NCBI GenBank assembly: GCA_037176725.1
Contig: JAZBRS010000037.1
Coordinates: 10,806,001-10,870,000, forward strand
DNA: 64,000 nt
Direction of reading: 5' to 3'
Source: Posidonia oceanica
Taxonomy: Eukaryota; Streptophyta; Magnoliopsida; Alismatales; Posidoniaceae
The position numbers and the translations under genes were made by a program. Shown here in pieces: positions 10,832-22,320 of the stretch (the first letter of the stretch is position 1; every line of letters begins with the position of its first letter). The notes beneath the pieces are model-generated. The model saw nothing but the letters and a program-made list of their open reading frames with translations, was not told the origin of the DNA and ran no database searches.

Positions 10832-11613
10832 AAGAGGGGGCAAGATCATGATGAGAATTTGATCTAAAGAGGGGGATGAGATCATGATGAGAAACTAATC
10901 TAAAGAGGGGGATGAGATCATGACGAGAGACAATGCTAAAGAGGGGGATGAGATCATGATGAGAAATTAATCTAAAGAGGGGGATGAGATCATGATGAGA
11001 AACTAATCTAAAGAGGGGGATGAGATCATGATGAGAGACTAAGCTAAAGAGGGGGATGAGATCATGATGAGAAATTAATCGAAAGAGGGGGATGAGATCA
11101 TGATGAGAAATTAATCTAAAGAGGGGGATGAGATCATGATGAGAAACTAAGCTAAAGAGGGGGATGAGATCATGATGAGAAATTAATCTAAAGAGGGGGA
11201 TGAGATCATGATGAGAAATTAATCTAAAGAGGGGGATGAGATCATGATGAGAAACTAATCTAAAGAGGGGGATGAGATCATGATGAGAAATTAATCTAAA
11301 GAGGAGGATGAGATCATGATGAGAAATTAATCTAAAGAGGGGGATGAGATCATGATGAGAAATTAAACTAAAGAGGGGGATGAGGTCATGATGAGAATTT
11401 AAACTAAAGAGGGGGATGAGGTCATGATGAGAATTTAAACTAAAGAGGGGGATGAGGTCATGATGAGAAATTAATCTAAAGAGGGGGATGAGATCATGAT
11501 GAGAAATTAAACTAAAGAGGGGGATGAGATCATGATGAGAAATTAATCTAAAGAGGGGGATGAGGTCATGATGAGAAATTAATCTAAAGAGGGGGATGAG
11601 ATCATGATGAGAA
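10832..11613. repeat. 36-bp tandem array B (Element 2)
   Basis: About 21-22 units of 36 bp with the core AGAGGGGGATGAGATCATGA. Because 36 is a multiple of three, one minus-strand frame (10806-11651) stays open and reads a 12-residue repeat, SHHDLIPLFRL with one more residue. The homologous array in Element 5 (56955-57330) has variable unit length and does not keep a frame, so coding is doubtful. Confidence 0.85.
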
Positions 11614-11790
11614 GTGTTGATTGATAAGATATCGGACTTATCGGCCGGCAAAGAAGGGGTAAGGGAATGATGAGAATGATATGATATCGGACTTATCGAC
11701 CGGCAAAGAAGGGGTAAGGGAATGATGAGAATGATAAGATATCGGACTTATCGGCCGGCAAAGAAGGGGTAAGGGAATGATGAGAAGAAA
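11614..11790. repeat. 55-bp tandem repeat with GATAAG...CTTATC hairpin (Element 2)
   Basis: Three units near 55 bp, each with GATAAG-ATATCGGA-CTTATC followed by GGCCGG. The loop CGG can pair with the CCG behind the stem, the same layout as in array A. Confidence 0.75.
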
Positions 11791-11861
11791 TCATCCCATG
11801 ACGCCAGGAACGACATAGGGGAAAGAGGGAAAGAATGATACCAAGGGGCGATCAAAAGATG

Positions 11862-11888
11862 CCCCTGGTGTCGGGATGACACCAGGGG
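11862..11888. other. Perfect 11-bp hairpin (GTGTC/GACAC form)
   Basis: CCCCTGGTGTC, loop GGGAT, GACACCAGGGG. The same hairpin is at 57482-57508 in Element 5, and a variant with both arms changed is at 12380-12406. Confidence 0.85.
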
Positions 11889-11934
11889 TTGGCCTGCGCG
11901 TCCTTGGCATCGAAAGCAGAGAGTGATGACAAGA

Positions 11935-12775
11935 GTGTCGTGCTTGTCAGACGAGTAGTTTGGGGTACCAGCCCGCAAGGGACTCAGCTGAGGGCGATCA
12001 GCTGGGGACTCAGCTGGGGTGACCAGCCGAGAGAAATGTCAGGTTGACGGACCCTTCGCCGAGCAGTTTGGGGTGCTAGCCCGCAAGGGATTCAGCTGAG
12101 GGCGATCAGCTGGGGACTCGACTGGGGATGACCAGCCGAGAAGAGTGTCAGGTTGACGGACCTTTCGCCGAGCAGTTTGGGGTGCCAGCCCGCAAGGGAT
12201 TCAGTTGAGGGCGATCAGCTGGGGACTCGACTGTGGATGACCAGCCGAGAAGAGTGTCAGGTTGACGGACCTTTCGCCGAGCAGTTTTGGGGTGCCAGCC
12301 CGCAAAGAAACTCAGCCGAGAAGAGGACTCAACTGGGGATGATCAGCTGGGGAGGATACCATAGGGCGGCCAAAAGATGCCCCTGGTATCAGGATGATAC
12401 CAGGGGATGGCCGATGCGCCCCTGGCATCAGGATGCAAAGATAGATAAGTGAATGGATGGATGATAGGTTGACGAACCCATCGTCGGGCAGTTTGGGGTG
12501 CCAGCCCGCAGGGGACTCAGCTGAGGATGAACAGCTGAGGAGGATGACAGGTTGACGGACCTTTCGCCGGGCAGTTTGGGGTGCCAGCCCGCAAGGGACT
12601 CAGCTGAGGATGATCAGCTGAGGAGGATGATAGGTTGACGGACCTTTCGCCGGGCAGTTTGGGGTGCCAGCCCGCAAGGGACTCAGCTGAGGATGATCAG
12701 CTGAGGAGGATGATAGGTTGACGGACCTTTCGCCGGGCAGTTTGGGGTGCCAGCCCGCAGAGATAATGATCCAGC
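11935..12775. repeat. 83/109-bp tandem array C (Element 2)
   Basis: About eight units with period 109 bp in the first part (12041, 12150, 12259) and 83 bp in the last (12549, 12632, 12715). Each carries AGGTTGACGGACCT then CGCCG, and a GCAGTTTGGGGTGC-type hairpin followed by AGCCC, plus CAGCTG palindromes. Arms vary together: GGCA...TGCC, AGCA...TGCT, GTA...TAC. Confidence 0.85.
12380..12406. other. Perfect 11-bp hairpin (GTATC/GATAC form)
   Basis: CCCCTGGTATC, loop AGGAT, GATACCAGGGG. Relative to 11862-11888 one base differs in each arm, at paired positions, so the stem stays perfect. Confidence 0.85.
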
Positions 12776-13065
12776 CGGGGATGACCAGCTGGGGATGCCA
12801 GACGGCGGAGCTTGGTGTCGCGGGCCTGCAGATGCTCTGGGCTCCGGATTGGGTGCTGAGGACTTCGCCGTGTTGGGATGTCTGCAAGTCTGATTAGAGG
12901 GCCCAAGATAATGATGATGATATGCAATGCAGCAAAGAGTCTTGATGTGCAAGCAGAAAGCAGAAACAGTTTCCATTGATATGATCTTGATAAGTACAAT
13001 GCCTTGGCAGGCCAGAAACGTACAGCACAATTTGGAAGAAGACCACATGATGGTCGCACAAGGGC
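12776..13065. other. Spacer between array C and the extra ORF
   Basis: No gene or array is visible. It is conserved in Element 5 (about 58140-58460) and would be the 3' untranslated part just after the extra ORF. Confidence 0.5.
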
Positions 13066-14255
13066 CTAGTCAACCTGGGCCTTCTTCGGCTGCCTGGAGT
13101 CGGGGAATAGGGGGCCGCCTGGCGGGACTTCAGCGATTGGCCAGAGCTGTCGGACTTCGGCTTCATAATCAGGAGTGCATCCAGTACCACTTACAGCTGC
13201 AACGTCTGTAGATTGGACCCCGTGCTGCATCAGACTAGCAAGCTTCTTGGTCGGGGCAGTGGTGCTGAGAGGATAAGTCCGTAGAAGTTCGGGTGCTGTA
13301 CTGTCAATGAAGGCGCCCTGCTGGAAGCTGAACTGGCGCATGACCCTGATTGGATGATATTCTACGCCTGCTGTGAAGCCTGGAAGAATGATCAGCCGCG
13401 TGTCACGCGCGCTGAAGAAGATTGTGAATGGCTCTACTGCAGAAGGAACGATGCGCCAGATCACAGCGTCGTCAGTCAGTGCTGACAGCCTCTCGTACTC
13501 GTCTTTGACGCTCTTTTCTGCTCTAGTACGGGCGCTGCTACAGTAGGCTTCGAAGGCGTGCACTTGAGGGCGCAGGAAGTTCATCTCTAAGTGCGCGGTC
13601 AGCCAGACTTGTATGAGTGCTCCGCAACCGTGGAAGTGGCGGCAGCGATGAGAAATGCGGTCCAGCCCGCGATAAGTCTCTGCCAAGACGATATGTGCTG
13701 GGTCACCACAGCTAGTGCAATCTCTGCAACCTCGATGGCCACTGTCAGTCGGCCATGAGTAAAGATTAGTTCGCCCAGAAAGCGGATGACGAATCCTCGG
13801 AGCCACAGTTCATCTCCGAGGTCAGCACGCTTGTTCAAGATATCCTCAAAGTATGCAAGGCGAAGCATAGGCTCTGGTCCACTGGTGCAGATTAGCTTCT
13901 GTTGGCAGTCTTGAGTGGAGAGACCAGTCAGTTGGTTCAGGACCTGGGGATATCCATCGCGCCTCATGAAAACAGGCGGCCCCAAGATCTTTGAAAAGCC
14001 GCATATCCGACGCACCTCTTCCAGTGTAGGTGTCAGCTCAGTCTTGTTGAAGCGGAAGACATGATGCGCCGGCTTCCAGAATCTCACGGCGGCACACAGG
14101 AGGTGGCGGCTGACCTCCACATCAGCAGCCTTTAGCAGCTTAGTTGGTATGCCCCACAGGCGCAACTTTTCACAGTCTATCTGAGTGAGCTTGCCGATCC
14201 ATTCTCGCAGGGTTTCCGAGCAATGTGCGGGAGTCAGTAGAGTAGGAAAACCCAT
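13066..14255 (-). pseudogene. DUF7745/plant-mobile-domain-like extra ORF, frameshifted (Element 2)
   Basis: Homologue of the intact ORF at 58461-59639. It starts MGFPTLLTPAHC at 14255 and keeps the hallmark stretches CEKLRLWGIPTKLLKAAD, RFWKPAHHVFRF, LTPTLEEVRRICGF and LRGFVIRFLGELIFTHGRL. A 13-bp deletion near 13690, relative to Element 5, shifts the frame after AVVTQHI, and the C-terminal half continues in another frame (13066-13806) with LAETYRGLDRISHRCRHFHG and VEYHPIRVMRQF. The family is a plant-specific helical domain related to the plant mobile domain, often found on retrotransposons, and its molecular role is unknown. Position: after integrase, same strand, as accessory ORFs of some Ty3/gypsy elements. 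The 3' end reads a few residues past the Element 5 stop (PDSRQPKKAQVD). Confidence 0.75.
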
Positions 14256-15618
14256 TACACTGATTTGCAGAGGGACAGGCAGATAGCTGCAGAAACCTGG
14301 AAGTACAAAGGGAATTGGCAGCAGTTCGGCGAATGCGGGGGCGAGGGCCGGCAGGTGATCTGGACCAGCGCAGCTTGAGTGTCGTCGATGCGCTCTGCTG
14401 GGGAGGAGTACTGCCTCAGGGCCTGAGCGGATTGCAGAGCGGAGAGATTGGCAGAAGGGGAAAGGAAAGAAAGAAGATGCATGAATGCAAGATGCTAGTG
14501 ATATGCTTATGAGGATGAATATTATTGGATGAATAAGTATGTTTGAATGGATGGGTATGCTGGGGTGGATGCTTGAGTGCCCTCAGCGTACGGAGTGCTT
14601 TGGTGCCTGCTGCAGAGGAAGGGAGTGGTCCTTGACTCACTGGGCCCTACTCAGACTCTCGGCTTATTGGTGGCGCTCCGGAACAGGTTGTTGGCATTAT
14701 AGGTGGTGATGTGGTGAGGACAGGCTACTGGCCGCACTCTCAGGACCTACACCTATTCTTTCAGCTCTCTTTTTTTGAAAGGTTTCTCCCTCATAGATAT
14801 GCAGTCTTTCTCTGCCCCTAGCTAGGAGAAAGTATGTGTTTGCTCTTGGGAGGATGTGGTAGACCCCTTTTCCAGGCTTGACATGCTGGGGATCCCTAGT
14901 AAAGTGTGGGGGATAACGGTGCCTGTGTTTTTTTTGGGCTGCCTTTGCCCTTTTCTTCTTCTTTTTTTTTGTTTTGCTTGCTTTTCTCCTTTTTTTTTTC
15001 TTTTTGTTTTTGTTCTATCCCCTTTTTTCCCTTTTTTTTTTTTGTTTTTTTTTTGCTTGATCTCTTTTTTCTTCTCTCTTTTTTTTTCAGGCTTTTGCTA
15101 TCCCCATTCTGGTGGCAAAAGAAGGGTGCTTGAATTGTAATGGATTTAGGCTTTGGGTTTGCTGTGTGATGGGTAGAAGGAGCAGGGTTAGACTGCACAC
15201 CCCTATCTCTAGGGCCGGCTTCTGTCTTCGTCTTCTGTTCCTTGGAGGTGCCCAAACCTAGATGTCTATTCTCACTTTTTTCAAGCTCACAACCTAACAT
15301 TTTTTCCTCCCTCAGAGGTGTATGTCCTTGCGAGATTAGGCGGTTCGCCTGTCCTTATTGGTGGTGGCTCCCTCACTTGCTAAGACATCTAAGTAGTGCC
15401 AGGTGAGGTAGGGTGACTCTTTCCAGAGCAGGCAAGCACTTCCGGTTGTCATCACCGGGCAGAAGATGCGATGTTTGAGAGGATGATGATGATGATTTTA
15501 AGTAGAAGGAATGCAAGAGTTGAAAGGGTGATGATGATGATTCGAAGAGAATTGAAGCCAGAAGGCGAGAATGCAAGTGCAGGTGGAAGAAGGGCATCCG
15601 CAACGGGGCCGCTTTCGG
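14256..15618. other. Spacer between integrase and extra ORF, with long T-rich tract
   Basis: Conserved in Element 5 (about 59640-61109). It holds a T-rich tract on the plus strand (about 14935-15095), which is A-rich in the sense transcript, and ATGATGATG-type simple repeats near 15480-15545. No long frame is conserved between copies. It could hold a splice acceptor or a second promoter for the extra ORF, but nothing in the sequence proves that. Confidence 0.5.
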
Positions 15619-16074
15619 CTACTGATAGTATCTCTTCAGATAGCAGAGATTGACGGGCTCAGACTGCTCGACCTGGTCCATATCTTCAAGGGTTACAGTG
15701 CCTCCCGAAAAGATCTGCTTGACCACAAAGGTGCCACGCCAATTGGGTCGGAATTTCCCTCGACCGTCAGGCAAATGAATGGCGCGCAAGACAAGGTCCC
15801 CTGGTTGGAAACTCCTGGGCTGGACCTTTTTCAAGAATGCTCTGGCCATCCGCTTCTGATAGCAGCGAGCGTTGTGCATGGCTTGCAATCTGCGCTCATC
15901 AATCAGGTTCAGTTGGACGCAGCGGTCTTCGACCCATTCTGCCCCTTCCAACTCAGCTTCCCGCAGGATCCGCAGAGAGGGGATTTCCACTTCAACAGGT
16001 AACACCGCTTCCATGCCGTACACCAGGGAGTACAGGGTGGCTCTTGTAGAGGTCCGAATTGACGTCCTGTACGC
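15619..16074 (-). pseudogene. Element 2 integrase C-terminal domain
   Basis: Continues the integrase frame after the TGA at 16075-16077. It reads YSLVYGMEAVLPVEVEIPSL, a helical block with LNLIDERRLQAMHNARCYQ, and the GPY/F-like C-terminal module in the form FQPGDLVLR...NWRGTFVVKQIFSGGTVTLEDM, ending at the LKRYYQ stop. This domain binds DNA and helps position the integration complex. The homologous part of Element 5 is intact. Confidence 0.85.
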
Positions 16075-17649
16075 TCAGAGCGCGTACGGGAGCTTGTCGT
16101 GCCAATCCTTGTGGATTTCTGCCATTTTCTTCAGGATCTTGACGATGTTCTTGTTTGCAGATTCCACTGCTCCGTTCATCTGAGGCCGATAAGGCGAGGA
16201 TCGATGGTGCTTGATCTTGAGACTTTGCAGGTATTCTTCGACCCTTTTGGCAATGAAGTTTGAGCCGTTATCAGAGATGACAGAGTGCGGGACCCCATAT
16301 CGGGCAACAATATTGTTTCTGATAAATTTTTCTGTTACCGCAGCGGTGACTGTTCTGTAAGAGGCTGCTTCCACCCACTTGGTAAAGTAATCGATCGCTA
16401 CCAGAATGTAACGATGACCATTTGAAGCAGCAGGGTGGATGGCGCCAATGACATCGATCCCCCAGATGGAGAAAGGCCATGGCGAAGACATGTTGTGCAG
16501 CTGATGTGGAGGGGCCATGATGAAGTTACCATGGATTTGACAGTTGTGGCATCTACGCACGAACCGGCAGCAGTCGGCTTCCATGGTCTGCCAGAAATAA
16601 CCTTGCAGCATGATTTTCTTGGCCAGGAGGACGCCGTTCATGTGCGGGCCACAGGTCCCCGCATGCACTTGAAGCATCAGCGTGTCAGCCTCCGATTTAT
16701 TCAGGCAGCGCAGTAGCATCTGATTGTATGACCTTTTGTACAGCTGCCCAGCCCCTAACACATATTTCGACGCCAGACGTGCCAAAGTTCTCTTGTCTGT
16801 TGCCGTGGTATCAGGAGGAAAGCTACCAGACTCCAGGAAGGATTTTATGTCTTGATACCAGGGCTGCCCCTCTGCGGGATCCGCTTCCTCTATGCTCATG
16901 CAGTATGCAGGCTGTTCGATGCGAGTGACTGATACATCCACAGTGCTGTCTTCTGAAATGGTGAGCCAGGATGCCAGAGTTGCTAGTGCGTCTGCATACG
17001 CGTTCTTTGCTCTGTTCAGGTACGTGAAGCGGATGCTCTTGAATTCTTCCATCAGCCTCAGTAGGTGTTCGTGATACGGCACAAGCTTGGGATCTTTTGT
17101 CTTCCAATCGCCGTTCACTTGGGAAATCACCAGCATGGCATCGCCGTGCACATACAGCTTCTGCGCCTCATGTTCGAGGGCGACTTTCATCCCTAGGATG
17201 CATGCTTCGTACTCTGCTTCGTTGTTTGTGCAGGTGAAAGTCAGCTTCCTCGTGAAAGGAGTCATCTGTCCTTGGAGCGTGGTCAGCACTGCGCCTACGC
17301 CTCGGCCCTTCTTGTTGACTGCACCATCAAAGTAGAGCTGCCATTCCTCTGCTTTTTCAGGATCTTTCTGCTCAGAGTCCTCCATTGCAAAGAGAATGTC
17401 TTCATCAAGAAATTGCGTCTGGAGGGGCTGGTATTCAGGCAGAGGGAGGTCAGCAAGATGGTCTGCCATTGCTTGACCCTTCATGGACTTCTGTGTGACA
17501 AAGGTAATGTCGTACTGAGACAATAACACCTGCCACTTAGCACATCTGCCCACCATAGCCGGCCTTTGAAAAAGGAACTTGATAGGATCATGCCGGCATA
17601 AGAGCTGCACTGGGTATGCCATCATGTAGTGTCTCAGCTTTTGTGCAGC
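16075..17649 (-). pseudogene. Element 2 archaeal-type RNase H and integrase
   Basis: 516 residues after the first Met (17625), in the same frame as the upstream pol. RNase H: LYFDGAVNKKG with catalytic Asp100, NNEAEYE with Glu138, GD with Asp162, and NAYADAL with Asp212. Integrase zinc-binding domain: His321, His328, Cys359, Cys362. Catalytic core: WGIDVIG (Asp391), SDNGSNF (Asp452), AVESAN (Glu488); the D-35-E spacing is exact. The second RNase H after the classical one is a mark of the Tat/Ogre lineage. The frame is cut off from RT by TAG (17650-17652) and closed early by TGA at 16075-16077. Both replace Trp of the Element 5 copy, and both fit C-to-T change on the plus strand. Confidence 0.92.
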
Positions 17650-20600
17650 CTAGACAAGGGACAGGCAAGTCTTCTCTAGTGTTGTGTACCTAGCTTCGCA
17701 TTCATTAAATTTCTTGCTCAGGTAGTAGATGGCGCGCTCCTTTCTACCAGTTTCGTCATGTTGGCCCAAGACGGCGCCCATGGAATGCTGCGTGGTAGAA
17801 AGGTAGAGAAGTAAGGGTCTCCCCGGCGTAGGCGGGACCAGGACAGGAGGCTTGATCAGCAGCTGCTTGATCTTGGCAAATGCAGCCTGACACTCCTCGC
17901 TCCAGTGAATCTGCGCATTCTTCCTCAAGAGCTTGAAAATGGGTTCACAGATGGGCGTAAGCTGTGCAATGAAACGACTAATATATTGTAAACGCCCAAG
18001 CAGACTTCTGACTTCTTTTTCAGTCCTGGGGGGCGGCATGTCCACGATGGCTTGTGCTTTCAACGGGTCCACCTCAATCCCCCTTTGACTAACAATGTAG
18101 CCGAGCAATTTGCCAAAAGATGCCCCGAATACGCACTTCTTGGGATTCAAGCGCAGCTTGTACTTCCGTAGACGGTCAAAGAGCTTTCTGAGACAGGCAA
18201 GATGATCCTCAGGCTCTTTGGTTTTGGCAATCATATCGTCTACATAGACCTCCACTTCTTGGTGCATGAGGTCGTGGAATAGCGCAGTCATGGCCCTCTG
18301 ATAGGTTGCACCAGCATTCTTCAGGCCAAACGGCATAACTTGGTAGCAGAAGACTCCCCAAGGGGTGATGAATGAAGTCTTTTCCATGTCTTCTTCTGCC
18401 ATTTTAATCTGATTGTATCCAGAGAATCTGTCCATGAAGGAGAGCATTTTGTGGCCCGCTGTATTGTCGACTAGGACGTCAATGTGAGGCAATGGAAAGT
18501 CGTCCTTGGGACACGCCTTGTTCAGGTCCCTGTAGTCGATGCAGATCCGGATTCGGCCATCTTTCTTGGGCACAGGTACAATGTTTGCCAGCCATTCAGG
18601 ATAAAGAACGACCTTCAGAAAGTTGACTCCCAGCTGCTTCATTATCTCTTCTTTGATCATGAGCAGCCACTGCGGTCGCCATCTTCTTAGCTTCTGCTTT
18701 ACTGGCTTGGCATCTGGATTTAAAGGCAGATTGTGCACCACTATCTCTATGTCAAGGCCGACCATATCTTCATAACTCCAGGCGAAGACATCCGCATATT
18801 CTTTCAGGAATGCGATGAATTCAGCTCGAGCCTGGGTGGACAGCTGGGCACTGATGCAAACTTCTCTAACTTCCTCAGCTGTGCCAATGTTGACAACCTC
18901 CGTTTCTTCTTCAACATGGAGGTTGGGGCCTTCTGGGTCGTCGTCATAGGGCTGGAACTCGGGCAAAGGTTCGTCAGTCTCATCTATGCCCGTATCATCC
19001 TCTTCTCCATAGGCAATGAGTTCTGAGAGGATCTCTTTCTCAAAAGAAGGACTTGTGATGTCGAAAGAGTGCATGTGTTCCGCTGCTTGGCCCTGGTGAC
19101 GCTTCAGGATGGTCACGCTTACTCGAGTGTTCTTGTAGCCTCGGTGCGCGACCTCCGTCCCAGCATCTCCTTCTGCTATTTGCTCTGGCCTGACTGACCC
19201 TGCTGAGTGCTTTGTTGATTCTGCTGAGGGCTCAACTGACTTTGTTGCTGATGCTGCTGACTGCTCTGCTGACAGTGCTGCTGAGGCTGCTGAGGCATTC
19301 TGCTCTGCTGCTGCTGTATTCACTACTGATGCTCCCCCCTCTGGGTCTTCTAGTGTGCTCGTGGAGGATATGCCGGACTGGCGGCTGATTTGATCACTGC
19401 CGCTTGATGCATTGCTTCGGTGAGGCATGGGTTGCACAAACCACCTAGACCCGCCTTCTGGTTGAAGAGTGATGAGCTCATCTGGTCTAGGGGAGTCCGG
19501 CACTGCTGAGTCTTCTAGAACCATGATAGAGGCATGGTCCTCTTGCAGAGGAGGATCCGTGACTACGGCTTTTCCTTTCCTTTCTGTAGCTTGATGGTCT
19601 GCCAGGTCTTCTGCTATTGACTGGAGTTGTTCTTGATAAAGCAACTCTAAGTCGGACATCCAAGAATCGACCTGGGCTTCTATCGCCGCTCCTTCTTCTT
19701 CGTCTGAGGGGGAGTCGACGTAGTAGGCGCCGGGGGCCTGCGGCACTGGCCCGACTGCAGGATGGATCGCCGCCCTTGGAGTTTGCATGATCTGGTTCAC
19801 GGGCGCATCCGCTGATGGCAGTTCAGATGTAGAAGGCCCAAATAGAGAGGCCATCGGTGCAACTGATGAATAAGCTTCCAGGGTCACTGTTGGAGAATAA
19901 ACAGGGGTGCTCTTTGAAGGGCTCAAGGGCCCGGATAATGTAGTGCTCAGTTGGCCTTTTGTATCGGGCCATAACTGAGAGAGCGCAGCCTCTGACGCCA
20001 TAGGGTCTTGCCATGAGAGCTGCTGCAGGTCGTCAGGAGAATGCGGAGCGGACTGCGCCAGCTGCATTCCTGAAGATGATGCTGAAGGAGCGGGCTGGGC
20101 CACGCTGCTGACTGAGTTGATAGACTGCCCCTCCAGAGACGGGGGCAGTGGCACTGATGTGTCTGTGACCGCTGGTAGCATACTTGGTTCTGCCAAGAGG
20201 AGTGTCTCCGACTCCTGCACTGCTGCTGGCTGTTCTTGGAGAACTGATGTGGCTAGAAAAGGATGAGAACTTGCATCTGCCACAGGGCTTGCTGAACTGC
20301 CTGCTGTTTCTGCCAGAGGGGGAGCTGAATAAACTGACTGTGGGGCCTCTGCTCTGACCACTGTTTCTGCTGAGTTGATTGGGACTGCCTCTGTTGCATC
20401 AGACTGCTCCTCATCCGAGTAGTAGTCCTCAATACACACCCAATCCTCTACCGGCACTGTGGCTTGGTAGTCGGTTGATCCCAGAATTCTTGCACTGGTA
20501 AAGTTAGTGAGGTCTCTGGGAATGGCTGGCGCACGATCCTTGAGCTGGAAGCAGTGATCTTCGTTGAGCTTTGGTTCGTAGCCGAGGCCTTCTGATTTCC

Positions 20601-22317
20601 TTCGCTCCACTGCTACGATCGGCTCCGCGATCCCCTGGCCGTGACGCCCGAGCGGCGTACCCTTTGTGTAACCCCACCTGTGACATACATTCTCGACCAT
20701 TCCAAAGGGGTTACTGTGAACGGTCAAGGAGTTGACACGTTCAAGATCAGGAACGAAGTTAACTGGCTCGCACCGGTTAACGCGATATAGGGCTTCAGAA
20801 GTCTCGGGGTCAAACGGGATAGATTGTGAAGACACGGGGGAGACTGCTTCAATCCGCTCCTTCTCAAAGTTCTTCGCCATGACGACAATGACATCGTCGC
20901 CGCGACGGTACTTTATCATTCGATGGAGGGTCGAAGGAAGGACCTGATGCTTGTGGAGCCAAGGGCGCCCAAGCAGAAGATTGATGTTAGGTTTCAAGTC
21001 GACGACATAGAATTCTACGTCGAAGACGACCGGACCGATAGCCAGAGGGATAATCAGAATCCCTAGAGCGTCATGGTGAGTGTTGTCAAAAGCAGTCATT
21101 CCCTTCACGGCTGGCGTGATATCCTCGGCTTTGAATCCGAGCTTGGTTGCTGTACGCAAGGGACAGACGTTAAGGCCTGACCCGTTATCAACCAGTGTTA
21201 GGGGAATGCGGAAGTTTTTGAACTGCACCGTGACGAAAAGGGGCGGGTTATGATTAATCCCTGCCGGAGGTAGCTCATCGCTTGTAAAAGAGATGACCTG
21301 GGGCTCCGCGATTAACCCAACCATGCTCTCCAAGGCAGAAGGCTCAATGGACTGGGACACAAGAGCAGCCTGGAACACGCGAAGAAAAGCTTCGCGGTGC
21401 TCGACAGAAGTGTGGATCAAATCCCAGATGGAGATGTCGGCTTTGACCTTCTTAAGCTGGGAGGTTAGGTCTGCTTTAGGTTGGTTTCTCCTAGCAGCTG
21501 GAGGGGTGATTCTAGCAGGTTCTGAGGGGGTAGTGGAAGGAAGCTGGGTCACTACAGGCTGGGTAGGGATTTGGCTAACTACAGGCTGATCTGGAGTTGG
21601 ATCCGCTATGGGTTGGCTTGAGGGTGGGGGCATAACAGGTCTATGGTGAGTTGGCCTAATTGCCGGCACTGGGGGCCTATAAACCCTCCCCGATCGCGTT
21701 ACTTCCGCGCACATTTCTGTGGCGTAGCTGTAAGGGACGCGATGGGTGTCCAGGGTCAAATCAATGACCACTGGAGCACGTGCTGCGAGCACAGGAGGGG
21801 TTACAGGGGGACCTACAGGATGTTGAGGTCTATCTAATGGGTAAGGTTGTTGGGGTGGGAAGGCTGGGGCAGGTTGAGGTCTGCCTAGAAGGTGTAGCTG
21901 AGGTCGCCCTAAAAGGTGAATGGGAGAACTAGGCTGGGCCCTAGCTAGAAGGTGCACAGGGGATTGAGCCTGAGGGAGCACGGTGGGAGGCGCGAGAGGG
22001 CGCTCCGGCCTGGCACGCGGTCGGATCAAATGGATTCCCGACTCGGAGCCGGCAACTGCCGCCAAATAGAGACTGACTGGGAATGGCTCAGAGATGTCAG
22101 AGATAAGATCAGAGGGGTCCACTACAGAAGAAGCAGGCCCAGAAGGAAAGACAGAGTGGACGCCTGAGGTTCCCGCCCCTCCCGGATAAGAGTGTTCCGG
22201 TAGAGGTTGGCGGACGATGCCAGAATGCGGGGGAATAGCTGGAGATGCAGATGCATGAGTGCGTGCTTGAGAGGAAGCCTCGTGCGTGTCGATCACAATC
22301 GTTCCCGATTCGATCAA
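17650..22317 (-). pseudogene. Element 2 pol: linker, aspartic protease, G-patch, reverse transcriptase, classical RNase H
   Basis: 1555 residues open in one frame. Residues 1-300 are a proline-rich linker. The retropepsin-like protease has the active-site motif LVDNGSG (Asp377), in the DNGS form seen in related plant elements. A G-patch follows (about 535-585: GRHGQGIAEP...SEGLGYEP), an RNA-binding motif. A long Ser/Ala-rich acidic linker (about 590-1150) comes next. RT begins near 1250 with CIDYRDLNKACPKDDFPLP and has the catalytic YVDDM near 1358. The classical RNase H region (about 1470-1555) is degenerate in active-site motifs (LLLYLSTTQHSMGAVLG), as in Tat elements where the second RNase H takes over. 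TAG at 22321-22323 separates it from gag and TAG at 17650-17652 from RNase H. Gag and pol share one frame here. Confidence 0.92.
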
Positions 22318-22320
22318 GTC

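Noticed and set aside
9194..13065. Satellite DNA array independent of the retroelement
   Set aside because: The arrays stand at the same place, in the same order, inside Elements 2 and 5, so they are part of the element.
14856..15140. Phe-rich 'membrane-like' frames over the T-rich tract
   Set aside because: Low-complexity translation of poly-T; not a real protein.
16435..17526. Plus-strand frames opposite integrase and RNase H
   Set aside because: Shadows of the minus-strand pol, whose catalytic motifs are clear.
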